23,555 nucleotides of DNA from an uncultured Candidatus Melainabacteria bacterium (GCA_934693235.1 CAKUUY010000025.1:1-23555), one strand, 5' to 3'. Counted from the stretch's first letter, positions 14,729 through 22,710 are shown. The notes: a model not told the origin generated them from the sequence alone. Numbers and translations are program-made.

Positions 14729-16063
14729 ATGAACATAATACAAGAATTTGATACAATTGCAGCTATAGCGACTCCTATTGGTACAGGTGGAGTTGGTGTA
14801 ATCAGAATCTCCGGTGACAAAAGTTTTGAAATTATTGATAAAATTTATTCAAGGCATAACCTTGAAGCCGGAAAAATTTCTCATGGCTGGTTTTTGGATA
14901 ATGGTAAAAAGATTGATGAAGTTATTCTTTTACCTTTTAAAAAACCTCATAGTTACACAGGAGAAGATGTTATTGAAATTCACTGCCACGGTGGTATTAA
15001 TGTTGTGCGTAATATTCTTGAAGTTGTTCTCAAAAATGGTGCAAGAATGGCGGAACGTGGAGAATTTACAAAACGCGCTTTTCTTAATAAAAAAATGGAT
15101 TTGTCTCAAGCAGAAGCTGTTGCTGACTTGATTCACGCTAAAACTCGAGATTTTGCAAAACAATCCGCAAAAAATTTATCCGGAGTTCTTGGCGTTAAAA
15201 TCAAAGAAATTAGGACAGATATATTTAATGTTTTGTCAAAAATTATTGCAGGAATAGACTTTCCGGAAGATGTGGCAGAACCTGAATATGATTATATTAT
15301 TTCTGAATTTGAAAAAGCGTTGGAAAAAATTGATAAAATTCTAGCCTCTGCAAATTCATCAAACATTATGCGTCAAGGGATTAAAATTGCAATTGTCGGG
15401 AAACCAAATGTTGGAAAATCGTCTTTGTTTAATACACTTTTGAATGTAGAACGTGCGATTGTAACAGATATTGCAGGTACCACTCGAGATGTTTTGACTG
15501 AGACTCTTGACTGGGATGTTGCGATTACGCTTGTAGATACGGCTGGAATTCGTGACAACGATGAAGTTGGAAAGGTTGAAGAAATTGGTATTGAGTATTC
15601 AAAACAATCTGCTGATGAAGCTGATTTGGTTCTGTTCTTGTATGATGCTTCAAAAGGTTTAAATGATGATGATAAAGCAATTCTTGATTTAATTAAAGAT
15701 AAAAATCATATTGTTATTGCAAATAAAGCTGACTTAGTTCAAGAAAGAAAATCTGATACATTTTATCTTTCAACTCTTACAAAAGAAGGATTGGATGAAT
15801 TAAAAGAAAAAATCAAAAAAGTTGCTTATAATTTTTCACTTGAAGATATGGAATTTGTGACAAACAACAGACAACAAGATTGTCTTGTAAAATGTCGCGA
15901 AAGTTTAATTCAAGCACTTGATGCAGCTAAAATTCACCAGTTGCAAGATTTAATTTCAATTGATTTAAAATCAGCTCTTCTTTACCTTGATGAAATAACA
16001 GGCGAAGTTATAACAGACGATATTTTAAATAATATTTTTGACCATTTTTGTATTGGAAAATAA
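14729..16063 (+). CDS. mnmE: tRNA modification GTPase MnmE
   Basis: With MnmG, MnmE installs the (carboxymethyl)aminomethyl group at U34 of certain tRNAs. The 444-residue protein is complete. The N-terminal formyl-THF-binding domain has TIAAIATPIGTGGVGVIRIS (9-28) and SYTGEDVIEIHCHGG (75-89). The GTPase inserted in the helical domain has GKPNVGKS (224-231), GTTRD (250-254), DTAG (270-273) and NKAD (332-335). It ends in the diagnostic CIGK (441-444). MnmG is not adjacent. The start has no SD and appears leaderless. It converges with the small gene at 16071 with 7 nt between. Confidence 0.97.
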   Translation: MNIIQEFDTIAAIATPIGTGGVGVIRISGDKSFEIIDKIYSRHNLEAGKISHGWFLDNGKKIDEVILLPFKKPHSYTGEDVIEIHCHGGINVVRNILEVVLKNGARMAERGEFTKRAFLNKKMDLSQAEAVADLIHAKTRDFAKQSAKNLSGVLGVKIKEIRTDIFNVLSKIIAGIDFPEDVAEPEYDYIISEFEKALEKIDKILASANSSNIMRQGIKIAIVGKPNVGKSSLFNTLLNVERAIVTDIAGTTRDVLTETLDWDVAITLVDTAGIRDNDEVGKVEEIGIEYSKQSADEADLVLFLYDASKGLNDDDKAILDLIKDKNHIVIANKADLVQERKSDTFYLSTLTKEGLDELKEKIKKVAYNFSLEDMEFVTNNRQQDCLVKCRESLIQALDAAKIHQLQDLISIDLKSALLYLDEITGEVITDDILNNIFDHFCIGK

Positions 16064-16070
16064 AACCAAC

Positions 16071-16403
16071 TTAATAAGAGAAATATTTGTCAAAATCAAC
16101 ATCGTCAAAACTGCAAAGAAGTTTATAAACTTCGTCATCCTCATCCATTCTTTGGAAATTGTAATCATCAAACTTCCAGTATTTTGGATTAATTCCTTTG
16201 ACTTGAACAATTCCGCAATCTTTTAAGATAGTCAGTTTTTTCTTAACAATATCTACCGGAAGTTCAACCATTTTGGCAAGTTCAACTGCTGTAACCCAGT
16301 TTTCAAAAGCACCTTTTTCAGGTGTCATAAACATAAGTTCTAACCCGACTTTTTTTAGGTCTTTATCTTCAGTTTCCGGTTCATAATCGTACATAATAGC
16401 CAT
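16071..16403 (-). CDS. Small winged-helix-like protein
   Basis: A 110-residue acidic protein. Residues about 36-80 look like a winged helix: WVTAVELAKMVELPVDIVKKKLTILKDCGIVQVKG fits helix, turn, recognition helix and a beta wing, as in MarR or ScpB-type domains. This is a structural impression, not a family match. The C-terminus is Asp/Phe-rich (DDVDFDKYF). There is no good SD. The ATG at 16403 is only 3 nt from a TACTAT, so an in-frame ATG at 16394 (MYDYEPE) may be the real, near-leaderless start. It could be a small transcriptional regulator. Confidence 0.65.
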   Translation of the reverse strand: MAIMYDYEPETEDKDLKKVGLELMFMTPEKGAFENWVTAVELAKMVELPVDIVKKKLTILKDCGIVQVKGINPKYWKFDDYNFQRMDEDDEVYKLLCSFDDVDFDKYFSY

Positions 16404-16484
16404 TCTATAGTAAAAAATTTTTTCTGTTATCCTACTTACATATTATATTACGGCAAATTTTGAAAAAACTTTAATAAAATATCA

Positions 16485-16512
16485 AAAGACCCTCCAAAAT
16501 AGGAGAGTCTTT
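16485..16512 (-). terminator. Terminator of the 574-residue protein gene
   Basis: An 11-bp stem with one mismatch (AAAGACCCTCC with GGAGAGTCTTT) and a 6-nt loop. On the minus strand it runs into a short T-rich tail, 23 nt after the stop codon. Confidence 0.6.
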
Positions 16513-16535
16513 GATTTTATTTTTGGGGTTGTATA

Positions 16536-18260
16536 TTATTTGTTGTTTATTCTTACTGGAACAGGATCGTTACAATCTTGTTTGTATTTGTTTGTTTCCA
16601 TCGGTGATCCTGTATATCTTGTGTAACGAACGCGTGGATTAACTCTTGGTTTAACAGAAGAGAATTTAAGACCATGAGCATCGCAGTCTACAATAATGTC
16701 GCCTTCTTTAAGACCTTGTAAGTATTTTAGTTCAGGATGTTTTTTCATTATTTCTTCATTTTCAAGTAAATCTGTGAAGTCGGTGTACATTTTCATTGTA
16801 TGTGTATCTTTATATTTTCTAGCTGCTTCAGGATTTTTTGCTCTTAGTTTTTTGTACTCATCTTCGTCATATACTTCTGGCATTGTATTTAGTTTAAAGT
16901 TTGTTATACCATGTTTAATTTTTTCTGCGTGAACCAAGGCTCTTAATAATTTTCCTTGAGGTACTTTCCCTTTAACTGTCATTGTTCCGGCTATAACTCC
17001 TGCCCAACAATCACCTTTTTCAACTTTGTAATTGCAATCTGGAGCTGCCCATTTTCGAACAGGACAATCTTTTTTCGGAACTTCTACAACCGGAGTTTCT
17101 GTAGCCGGAGTTTCTTGTCTTGGAGTAGTTGGAGGAACATCAGGTTCTGACGGTGTTTTTTTAGTTTGAGGTTGTTGAGGTTTACCTGGAGCGTAAACTC
17201 TGTCCTCAGTTTTTCCGTTATCTCTTAGGAATGTTGAACCGCCAACACCTACTGCCAAACCTGAACCTGTACCAACTATAGTTCCGTTAACAGATGCTGA
17301 AGCTGCTGCCGCTGCTGCTGCTGCTGATGAACTGTTTGCTGCTGCGCTACCACCTATTACTGCATCTGCTGCTGATGAAGAACCTGCTGCTGCAGCTGCT
17401 GATGATGTTACAGAGAACAAGCTTCCGATACCTGCGCCTACTGCTGTTGCTCCACCGATTGCAAGACCGCGATACAAGTTTGTGTTGTCTTTTTCGTAGT
17501 CTAAGTTTGATTTTTTAGCGATATTTTTGATTACATTTGCACTTACTCTTTCTTGTTGAGCAGCTGCACGTCTTTCTCTCAAACTTAAGTGATAGTTTAA
17601 TGTTTCATCGCCTTTTGTGTTGATGTTTGCATATTCTACGGCCTTTTGTTTGAATTTATCGCTAGAGAAGTTTCCGTTTTCATCGTAGAAATAATCTTTG
17701 TTATCTTCTATGAATTTACGAGTTTTTCTTCCGCTTATATATTCGTTTTCAACCAAACGAGCTTTTGCCATTTGTTTAGCTTCTTTTCTGCTATAACCAT
17801 CTTCTCTGTACTGGTTATACATTTCTTTATAATCTGCTTTACGTTGTTTTTCTGCTGCTTTGTAAGCTTTTTTGTCCATAAATACTTGTGTACCTTGAAC
17901 ATTTTCTTTGTGTTTTTCATTTTCAACGTAATTTTCAGCCAATTTGTGAACTTCCTTATAATCGTTTACTTCTTTGCCATTTTCTGTTCCATATTGGTAA
18001 AATTCTTTTCTTGCTTGTGCTTCAGCTTTACCAATTTCTTCATCTGATGTTAATTTTCTTTCAACATGATCTGCTGTAACGTCAGATTTTTCAACTTCCA
18101 ATCCTGTTAAAGTTTCAGATTTTTTAGCTGTCGGTTGGCCAATAGGAATAGTAATATTAGCCAATTTGTTTTGAGTTTCTTTAGCTTCTTTATCCCATTT
18201 TTCTTTGTAATCTTCAGCTATATGGATAGCTCTGAAGTTAGATACGTTGTTAATACTCAT
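16536..18260 (-). CDS. Multidomain protein with Ala/Gly-rich core, Pro/Thr linker and possible LysM-like module
   Basis: 574 residues, family not recognised. Residues 1-260 are highly charged and helical, with Lys/Glu/Tyr-rich repeats. Residues 262-285 are Gly/Ala-rich and hydrophobic (GLAIGGATAVGAGIGSLF), like a glycine-zipper membrane segment. Residues 286-340 are nearly all Ala, Ser and Gly. Residues 356-395 form a Pro/Thr/Glu linker. The C-terminal domain has five Cys (C399, C409, C418, C526, C563). It begins CNYKVEKGDCWAGVI, which resembles a LysM start (Y-x-V-x-KGD-x-x-W). There is no signal peptide. The SD is strong (AAAGGGGA). A surface-linked or exported structural or effector-like protein is possible. 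Dense GCT codons at 17294-17410 could allow slippage. Confidence 0.75.
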   Translation of the reverse strand: MSINNVSNFRAIHIAEDYKEKWDKEAKETQNKLANITIPIGQPTAKKSETLTGLEVEKSDVTADHVERKLTSDEEIGKAEAQARKEFYQYGTENGKEVNDYKEVHKLAENYVENEKHKENVQGTQVFMDKKAYKAAEKQRKADYKEMYNQYREDGYSRKEAKQMAKARLVENEYISGRKTRKFIEDNKDYFYDENGNFSSDKFKQKAVEYANINTKGDETLNYHLSLRERRAAAQQERVSANVIKNIAKKSNLDYEKDNTNLYRGLAIGGATAVGAGIGSLFSVTSSAAAAAGSSSAADAVIGGSAAANSSSAAAAAAAASASVNGTIVGTGSGLAVGVGGSTFLRDNGKTEDRVYAPGKPQQPQTKKTPSEPDVPPTTPRQETPATETPVVEVPKKDCPVRKWAAPDCNYKVEKGDCWAGVIAGTMTVKGKVPQGKLLRALVHAEKIKHGITNFKLNTMPEVYDEDEYKKLRAKNPEAARKYKDTHTMKMYTDFTDLLENEEIMKKHPELKYLQGLKEGDIIVDCDAHGLKFSSVKPRVNPRVRYTRYTGSPMETNKYKQDCNDPVPVRINNK

Positions 18261-18306
18261 CTTGTTTCCCCTTTCAATTTTCCTCGTGAAAAGAAAATTA
18301 AATTAA

Positions 18307-18334
18307 ATTTTATCCCCTGTACTTTTATAAACAA
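18307..18334 (-). promoter_or_regulatory. Candidate promoter of the 574-residue protein gene
   Basis: On the minus strand TTGTTT (18334-18329), a 16-bp spacer and TAAAAT (18312-18307), leaving a leader of about 40 nt that includes the SD. Confidence 0.4.
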
Positions 18335-18463
18335 ATTTGGGGTTGGAAAATTGCATGTCAGCATGGAGTTTCAGGCTTGTCAAAATCCGAAAACTATTGT
18401 GGTTAGGTGGTTTTGGAAATGTAAAATTTATCTTAATATTTGTTAATATTTAAAGCCGCTAGG

Positions 18464-18507
18464 TTACTAAGACGTTAAGACGCTAAGTTCGTTACAAAAG
18501 CAGCTAA
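18464..18507 (-). repeat. Dispersed repeat R1, copy H (partial, with octamers)
   Basis: CTAGGTTA, CTAAGACG, TTAAGACG and CTAAGTTC are followed by GTTACAAAAGCAGCTAA, the same end as R1 copy E (13779-13795). Confidence 0.65.
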
Positions 18508-18589
18508 GCTTGTTACAGAAGTGAATAGTGAGTATGGTGCAATTTTTTGCACAAAAAAATAATGTAAGTTACGTTGTTAGGTTAGTGTC

Positions 18590-18640
18590 TTGAAATTACC
18601 TCTCGCTCGTCCGTAATTTCGCAAACCCAACCTACAAATA
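18590..18640. repeat. Small palindromic module before R1-C
   Basis: GAAATTAC and GTAATTTC form a perfect 8-bp stem around CTCTCGCTCGTCC. Outer AGGTT and AACCT words nest around it. It takes the place that R2 has beside R1-B and R1-D. Confidence 0.5.
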
Positions 18641-18645
18641 ATTTT

Positions 18646-18758
18646 CAAATATAGCTGCTATACATGAAAATATCTTAACCGATAAGAACTTATCGTCTTA
18701 ACGTCTTAGCGCCTTAACGTCTTAACGTTCTAATAACTATACACCAACATATGAGGTA
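18646..18758 (+). repeat. Dispersed repeat R1, copy C (right end replaced)
   Basis: Palindromes 1 and 2 are intact. The octamer section is expanded to about six units (CTTATCGT, CTTAACGT, CTTAGCGC, CTTAACGT, CTTAACGT). After GAGGTA the repeat switches to a GTTCGTAGGGGCGGAGCCCC hairpin module. Confidence 0.8.
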
Positions 18759-18796
18759 GTTCGTAGGGGCGGAGCCCCCGCCAACATAAATTGTGA

Positions 18797-18935
18797 TTTT
18801 TACACAAAAAGTTCCCGCCGTCCGCGCAGGACATGATATAATAATTTTTAACCCCTCTCTCGTGGTTGTAATTAAATTGATTGCAACAACCACTCTCTCT
18901 CCCTCGGAGAGAGGAAAAGTTACTACAATTTATTC
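18797..18935 (+). repeat. Dispersed repeat R2, copy 2
   Basis: Nearly identical to copy 1 in its arms, including TGA-TATAAT and CTCTCTCC-CTC-GGAGAGAG. The inner stem differs: GTGGTTGT/ACAACCAC here against GTATCCGT/ACGGCTAC in copy 1. It joins R1 copy D directly. Confidence 0.8.
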
Positions 18936-19073
18936 TCAAATATAGCTGCTATATTTGGTTGTCTTTTAACCGATAAGAACTTATCGTCTTAGCGCCTTAA
19001 CGTCCTAATAACTATACACCAATGTACGAGGTATGGACAAATATTGCGGCAGAAGGGCTACGTGCGTAGCACC
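18936..19073 (+). repeat. Dispersed repeat R1, copy D
   Basis: A full copy with the best first palindrome, CAAATATAGC-T-GCTATATTTG with 10-bp arms. It has octamers CTTATCGT, CTTAGCGC and CTTAACGT and the intact right-end GCTACG-TG-CGTAGC. It ends 62 nt before the OppD-like start codon. Confidence 0.85.
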
Positions 19074-19123
19074 TTTACCTCCAAATAACCAACTCTCCTA
19101 TTCCCATATTACAAACTCTGGTG

Positions 19124-19129
19124 TATTAT
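19124..19129 (+). promoter_or_regulatory. -10 box giving a leaderless start for the OppD-like gene
   Basis: TATTAT is followed by six bases (ATATTT) and the ATG at 19136. No SD is present and no good -35 is seen. The spacing is the same as at five other SD-less genes in the window. Confidence 0.45.
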
Positions 19130-19135
19130 ATATTT

Positions 19136-20086
19136 ATGACAATACTTGAGGTAAAAAATCTTAATCTTGGTTTTAAATGTGAATACTCTTTTAGACAGGC
19201 TCTTTTTGATGTTTCTTTTAAATTGGAATGTGGTAAGATGCATGCACTTGTCGGCGAATCCGGTTGCGGAAAATCAGTTAGTGCAATGAGTATTCTTAGA
19301 CTTTTACCTAAGACTGCTAAAATTACAAGCGGAGAAATTTTTTATAATGGAGAAAACTTACTAATAAAGTCACAAAAAGATATGCAAAAAATTAGAGGAG
19401 CTAAAATCGCTTTAATTCCTCAAGATCCTATGACTTCTCTTAACCCGCTTTATACAATCGGCAATCAGCTTTTAGAAGTTATAAAAATTCATCAAAACTT
19501 GAAAGGTGAAGAGGCTATAAAAAAAGCAATTGAAGCTTTGGAAGCTGTTCAAATTCCTTGCGCAAAAGAAAGAATGAAAGCTTATCCGCATGAGTTTTCG
19601 GGCGGAATGAAACAACGTGCTATTATCGCAATGGCACTTTGTTGCAATGCAGAAATATTGATTGCTGATGAACCTACAACCGCACTGGATGTGACAATTC
19701 AAGCGCAAATAATGAACTTGTTAAAAGAAATTCAAAAAACAAGAAATACATCTATTCTCTTGATTACTCATGATTTGGCTCTTGTCGCTGAAAATGCGGA
19801 TTACGTTTCTGTTATGTATGCAGGTCGAATTGTTGAAACAGCTCCGGCTCAAGAGTTTTTTAAAGCTCCAAAACACCCGTATACTCAAGCTCTTTTGCGT
19901 TCTCTTCCGTCAAACAAAAATTCAAAACTTGAGACAATTCAAGGTCAACCGCCATCAATTCAGCAAGATATAGCAGGTTGCAGATTCCATCCGAGGTGCG
20001 AAAAATGTATGGAAATTTGCACAGAAAAAGTTCCAACACTGGACTGTGTAGGCGAAAATCATCATTGTGCTTGCTTTTGCATTTAG
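19136..20086 (+). CDS. oppD: Oligopeptide/dipeptide ABC transporter ATP-binding protein (OppD/DppD type)
   Basis: A 316-residue nucleotide-binding subunit of a peptide or nickel-type ABC importer. Motifs are Walker A GESGCGKS (40-47), Q-loop PQDPMTSLNPL (95-105), signature FSGGMKQR (154-161), Walker B ILIADEP (174-180) and switch H212. The C-terminal oligopeptide extension has HPYTQALLRSLPS, then GCRFHPRC-x2-C-x3-C, the Cys set that can hold an Fe-S cluster in this subfamily. The frame could extend to a GTG at 19121, but that overlaps the -10; I use the ATG at 19136. No permease, binding protein or OppF partner lies next to it, so it must serve a transporter encoded elsewhere. It converges on bioY. 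Confidence 0.9.
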   Translation: MTILEVKNLNLGFKCEYSFRQALFDVSFKLECGKMHALVGESGCGKSVSAMSILRLLPKTAKITSGEIFYNGENLLIKSQKDMQKIRGAKIALIPQDPMTSLNPLYTIGNQLLEVIKIHQNLKGEEAIKKAIEALEAVQIPCAKERMKAYPHEFSGGMKQRAIIAMALCCNAEILIADEPTTALDVTIQAQIMNLLKEIQKTRNTSILLITHDLALVAENADYVSVMYAGRIVETAPAQEFFKAPKHPYTQALLRSLPSNKNSKLETIQGQPPSIQQDIAGCRFHPRCEKCMEICTEKVPTLDCVGENHHCACFCI

Positions 20087-20096
20087 TTGTTATTTT

Positions 20097-20756
20097 TTAC
20101 ATAAAGAACCACAAAATAATTTTTGCATATTTTGCAATGAATATTGCTGCAAAGCTAAACATAAAATCATACAGAATTTTAATACCGCTTTGTGAATAAA
20201 TCCAACCGCCCATAAATGCTCCACCATCGTGTTTTAAACAAGCAATAAACAACATATATAAAACGCCGATGACGTGTATGGTTAAAACACCAACAAGCGC
20301 AGCATGTAGCATATTTCGATTAGTAAAACCGCTTTTTAAAATTGAACCTGCGAAAAATATTGCCGGAATATATGCCAAAATATAACCAAAACTGTATTCT
20401 AATAGATATTTTGGTCCACCGCCAAGGGCAAAAACAGGAATTACAAAAAGCCCTAGCAAAATATAAAGCAAAACACTTATAATTCCGAACTTTCTACCTA
20501 AAAATGCTCCAATAAACATTATAATCGGGACTTGCGGAATAAGTCTGTATGTGTGGATAAAGTCATGAATATTCAATTGTTCTCCGCTAAAAACTCCTGA
20601 TGGTATAACAAAGTGGTTTACGTTAAATTGAATAAATGTTGCAAGAATTATCAAAAATGTACAACACAAAACAAGTAACAAAGTTCCAAATGATAGCCTT
20701 ATTCCCTCTACCTGTTTTTTTACAACTCTAATTTTTGGTGCGGCAGTGTGTGTCAT
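20097..20756 (-). CDS. bioY: BioY-family biotin transporter S component
   Basis: A 219-residue membrane protein with about six helices. The family core is QVPIIMFIGAFLGRKFG, SVLLYILLGLFVIPVFALGGG and FGYILAYIPAIFFAG, corresponding to the conserved BioY stretch with PVFA-x-GGG and GY. BioY binds biotin and acts with ECF ATPases and EcfT, which are not in the window. This suggests the organism imports biotin. The start overlaps the rimI stop as ATGA (20753-20756), so translation is likely coupled. The N-terminus is longer than usual, with a basic cytosolic segment before the first helix. Another ECF S component is the main alternative. Confidence 0.8.
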   Translation of the reverse strand: MTHTAAPKIRVVKKQVEGIRLSFGTLLLVLCCTFLIILATFIQFNVNHFVIPSGVFSGEQLNIHDFIHTYRLIPQVPIIMFIGAFLGRKFGIISVLLYILLGLFVIPVFALGGGPKYLLEYSFGYILAYIPAIFFAGSILKSGFTNRNMLHAALVGVLTIHVIGVLYMLFIACLKHDGGAFMGGWIYSQSGIKILYDFMFSFAAIFIAKYAKIILWFFM

Positions 20757-21286
20757 AAAATATTAATCTTCCCCTTTAGAATGGAAATATTTTTCTCGTA
20801 TTCTAACTTAAATTTATCGTAAAAAATGTTTTCTGTCCACATTATTAAGGCATCTTCATTATTGTCTTGATAATACCCTTTACGTGTTCCAAGAGACTTA
20901 AAACCATATTTCTCATAAAGTCTGATGGCAGGTTTATTCCCGACTCTGACTTCAAGCGTAATATATTTTGCCATATTTTTATAGCATTCATCAACTATGG
21001 TTTTTAACATAGCTTCGCCAATATGTTTTTGACGAAAATCAGGATGTACGGCAATATTTGTAATATGAGCTTCCTCAAGAATTTGCCAACATCCGCAGTA
21101 TGCAATTAAGTTGCCGTTTTCATTAAACACACTGAAATATCTTGCTAACTCATTAGAAAGTTCATTCATAAAAGAATCTTTTGACCAATGATGCGGCCCG
21201 TAAGTTTTTTCTTCTATGTCAATCACAGAGTCAATGTCAGACTTTTCCATCGGTTTGATTTTTATTGATAAAATATCCTGTTGCAT
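20753..21286 (-). CDS. rimI: Ribosomal protein S18-alanine N-acetyltransferase family protein
   Basis: A GNAT acetyltransferase of 177 residues. The substrate-side motif EEAHITNIAVHPDFRQKHIG (71-90) contains the acetyl-CoA loop RQKHIG. It is followed by LEVRVGNKPAIRLYEKYGFKSLGTRKGYY, the RimI signature in which the Glu and Tyr are catalytic. A C-terminal extension of about 25 residues beyond the GNAT fold is unusual. RimI acetylates the N-terminal Ala of S18. The start lacks an SD: TGC-TAAAAT is 6 nt before the ATG, so it looks leaderless. It is coupled to bioY. Confidence 0.85.
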   Translation of the reverse strand: MQQDILSIKIKPMEKSDIDSVIDIEEKTYGPHHWSKDSFMNELSNELARYFSVFNENGNLIAYCGCWQILEEAHITNIAVHPDFRQKHIGEAMLKTIVDECYKNMAKYITLEVRVGNKPAIRLYEKYGFKSLGTRKGYYQDNNEDALIMWTENIFYDKFKLEYEKNISILKGKINIL

Positions 21287-21292
21287 AAGAAA

Positions 21293-21301
21293 ATTTTAGC
21301 A
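21293..21301 (-). promoter_or_regulatory. Extended -10 giving a leaderless start for rimI
   Basis: On the minus strand TGC-TAAAAT is followed by six bases (TTTCTT) and the ATG at 21286. No SD is present. Confidence 0.5.
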
Positions 21302-21347
21302 TAAATATGTGATAAATTATTCTCTTAAACAATAATTAATTTATTTA

Positions 21348-21356
21348 TGGTACAAT
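21348..21356 (+). promoter_or_regulatory. Extended -10 promoter of the ArsB/NhaD-type transporter gene
   Basis: TGG-TACAAT ends 28 nt before the ATG at 21385. No clear -35 is seen. This gene has its own SD (AGAGGAAAA). Confidence 0.45.
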
Positions 21357-21384
21357 TGAACCTAAAGCTTATGAGAGGAAAATT

Positions 21385-22710
21385 ATGAATTTAGTATCAA
21401 ATTACGGAATGATTATTTCAGGCGCAATTCTTTTGGTTGCGTATGTTTTTATTGCAAGTGAAAAAATTCAAAAATCAGTTGTGGCACTAGTCGGTGCGTC
21501 TTTAACAATGCTATTGGGACTTTTGCCTTTTCATGGAAGTGTTAATCCACAAACTGAAACTTATATTCGCTCAGTTTTTGATTATATAGAGTTTGAAGTA
21601 ATATTTTTACTTATCGGAATGATGATTATTGTACATATTGCAAGTAGGAGCGGAGTTTTCAAGTGGATGGCAATTGAGATTTTGAAAGCTACAAAAGGAC
21701 ATCCAAAAACTGTTCTTTTTGCTCTTGCTGCATTTACTGCTATTGCATCAGCATTTTTGGATAATGTGACGACTGTTGTTCTTGTAATGCCTGTAACTTT
21801 TGTTATAGCAAGAGAATTTGAATGTGATCCTGTTCCGTTTTTAATTACAGAAGTTTTGGCATCAAATATTGGTGGTACAGCTACTTTAATCGGTGATCCG
21901 CCAAATATAATTATTGCAGCAAAAGCAGGATTAAGTTTTATGGATTTTGTAAACGAATTAACATTTGTTGTAGCGACAATTTTTGTTGTGTGCGTAAGCT
22001 TGCTTGTTTTTATGTTTCGAAAGTCCTTAAAAGCAACAAAAGAAAAAATGGAGCACATTGCCAATCTTGATAATACAAAAACAATTACAAATAAAAAATT
22101 AATGTTACGTTCAATGATTACACTTTTTCTTGTAATCACAGGTTTTGTAACGCACGATGTAACTCATATTCCGGCTTATGTTTTTGCTGTTGCAGGTGCA
22201 TCATTTTTGCTATTGTTTGAAAAACCAAAAGAAATTTATAGAGATGTTGAATGGTTAACAATATTTTTCTTTGTAGGTTTGTTTATAATAATTGGCGGTT
22301 TTGAGGCAAATGGTGGAATTAGTTTTTTGGCAGACAAATTAATCCAATTTACCAATGGCAGTCTGAATGTTGCAACAATGCTAATTCTTTGGGGTTCAGG
22401 GATTTTGTCGGGTATAATTGATAATATTCCTTACACAGCAACAATGGCTCCATTGATTGCACAAGTTCAACACACACTGCCATACGCTGGAGAGGGACAT
22501 CATCCTTTGTGGTGGGCTTTATCATTGGGTGCTTGTCTTGGCGGAAACCTAACAATTATCGGCGCAGCAGCAAATGTCATTGTTAGTGAAACAGCTCACA
22601 CAAAAGGACATCCGATTTCATTTATGAGATTTATGAAATATGGAGCATTAGTCACTTTTGTTTCTTTGACAATAAGCTCAATTTACTTATACCTAAAATA
22701 TTTAAACTAA
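21385..22710 (+). CDS. ArsB/NhaD (ion transporter superfamily) permease
   Basis: A 441-residue inner-membrane protein with about 11 hydrophobic segments. It has the inverted-repeat pattern of the superfamily: AFLDNVTTVVLVMP (123-136) with SNIGGTATLIGDPPNI (160-175) in the first half, and GIIDNIPYTATMAP (343-356) with LGGNLTIIGAAANVI (385-399) in the second. This arrangement is shared by ArsB, the NhaD antiporters and the P protein, so the substrate (anion, or Na+/H+ exchange) cannot be fixed. No arsR or arsC is near, which argues against a dedicated arsenite pump. The SD is AGAGGAAAA. The gene stands alone between rimI and rubrerythrin. Confidence 0.88.
   Translation: MNLVSNYGMIISGAILLVAYVFIASEKIQKSVVALVGASLTMLLGLLPFHGSVNPQTETYIRSVFDYIEFEVIFLLIGMMIIVHIASRSGVFKWMAIEILKATKGHPKTVLFALAAFTAIASAFLDNVTTVVLVMPVTFVIAREFECDPVPFLITEVLASNIGGTATLIGDPPNIIIAAKAGLSFMDFVNELTFVVATIFVVCVSLLVFMFRKSLKATKEKMEHIANLDNTKTITNKKLMLRSMITLFLVITGFVTHDVTHIPAYVFAVAGASFLLLFEKPKEIYRDVEWLTIFFFVGLFIIIGGFEANGGISFLADKLIQFTNGSLNVATMLILWGSGILSGIIDNIPYTATMAPLIAQVQHTLPYAGEGHHPLWWALSLGACLGGNLTIIGAAANVIVSETAHTKGHPISFMRFMKYGALVTFVSLTISSIYLYLKYLN

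Larger units (their letters stand above)
18261..19135. other. Non-coding repeat block between the 574-residue protein gene and the OppD-like gene
   Basis: About 0.9 kb without a credible gene. Bases 18261-18460 are leader and promoter of the minus-strand gene, with nothing else evident. The rest is R1-H, a GTGCAA/TTGCAC hairpin near 18536, a small palindromic module, R1-C, R2 copy 2 and R1-D. Confidence 0.75.

Noticed and set aside
17294..17518. Leu-rich plus-strand reading frame opposite the 574-residue protein
   Set aside because: It is the antisense shadow of GCT/Ala codons of the real gene.
18536..18558. Terminator from the GTGCAA/TTGCAC hairpin
   Set aside because: The stem is followed by A, not T, on the plus strand, and on the minus strand no T run follows the stem.
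18730..18939. Minus-strand reading frame of about 69 codons in the second repeat block
   Set aside because: It runs through R1 and R2 repeat DNA, has no SD and no protein-like composition.
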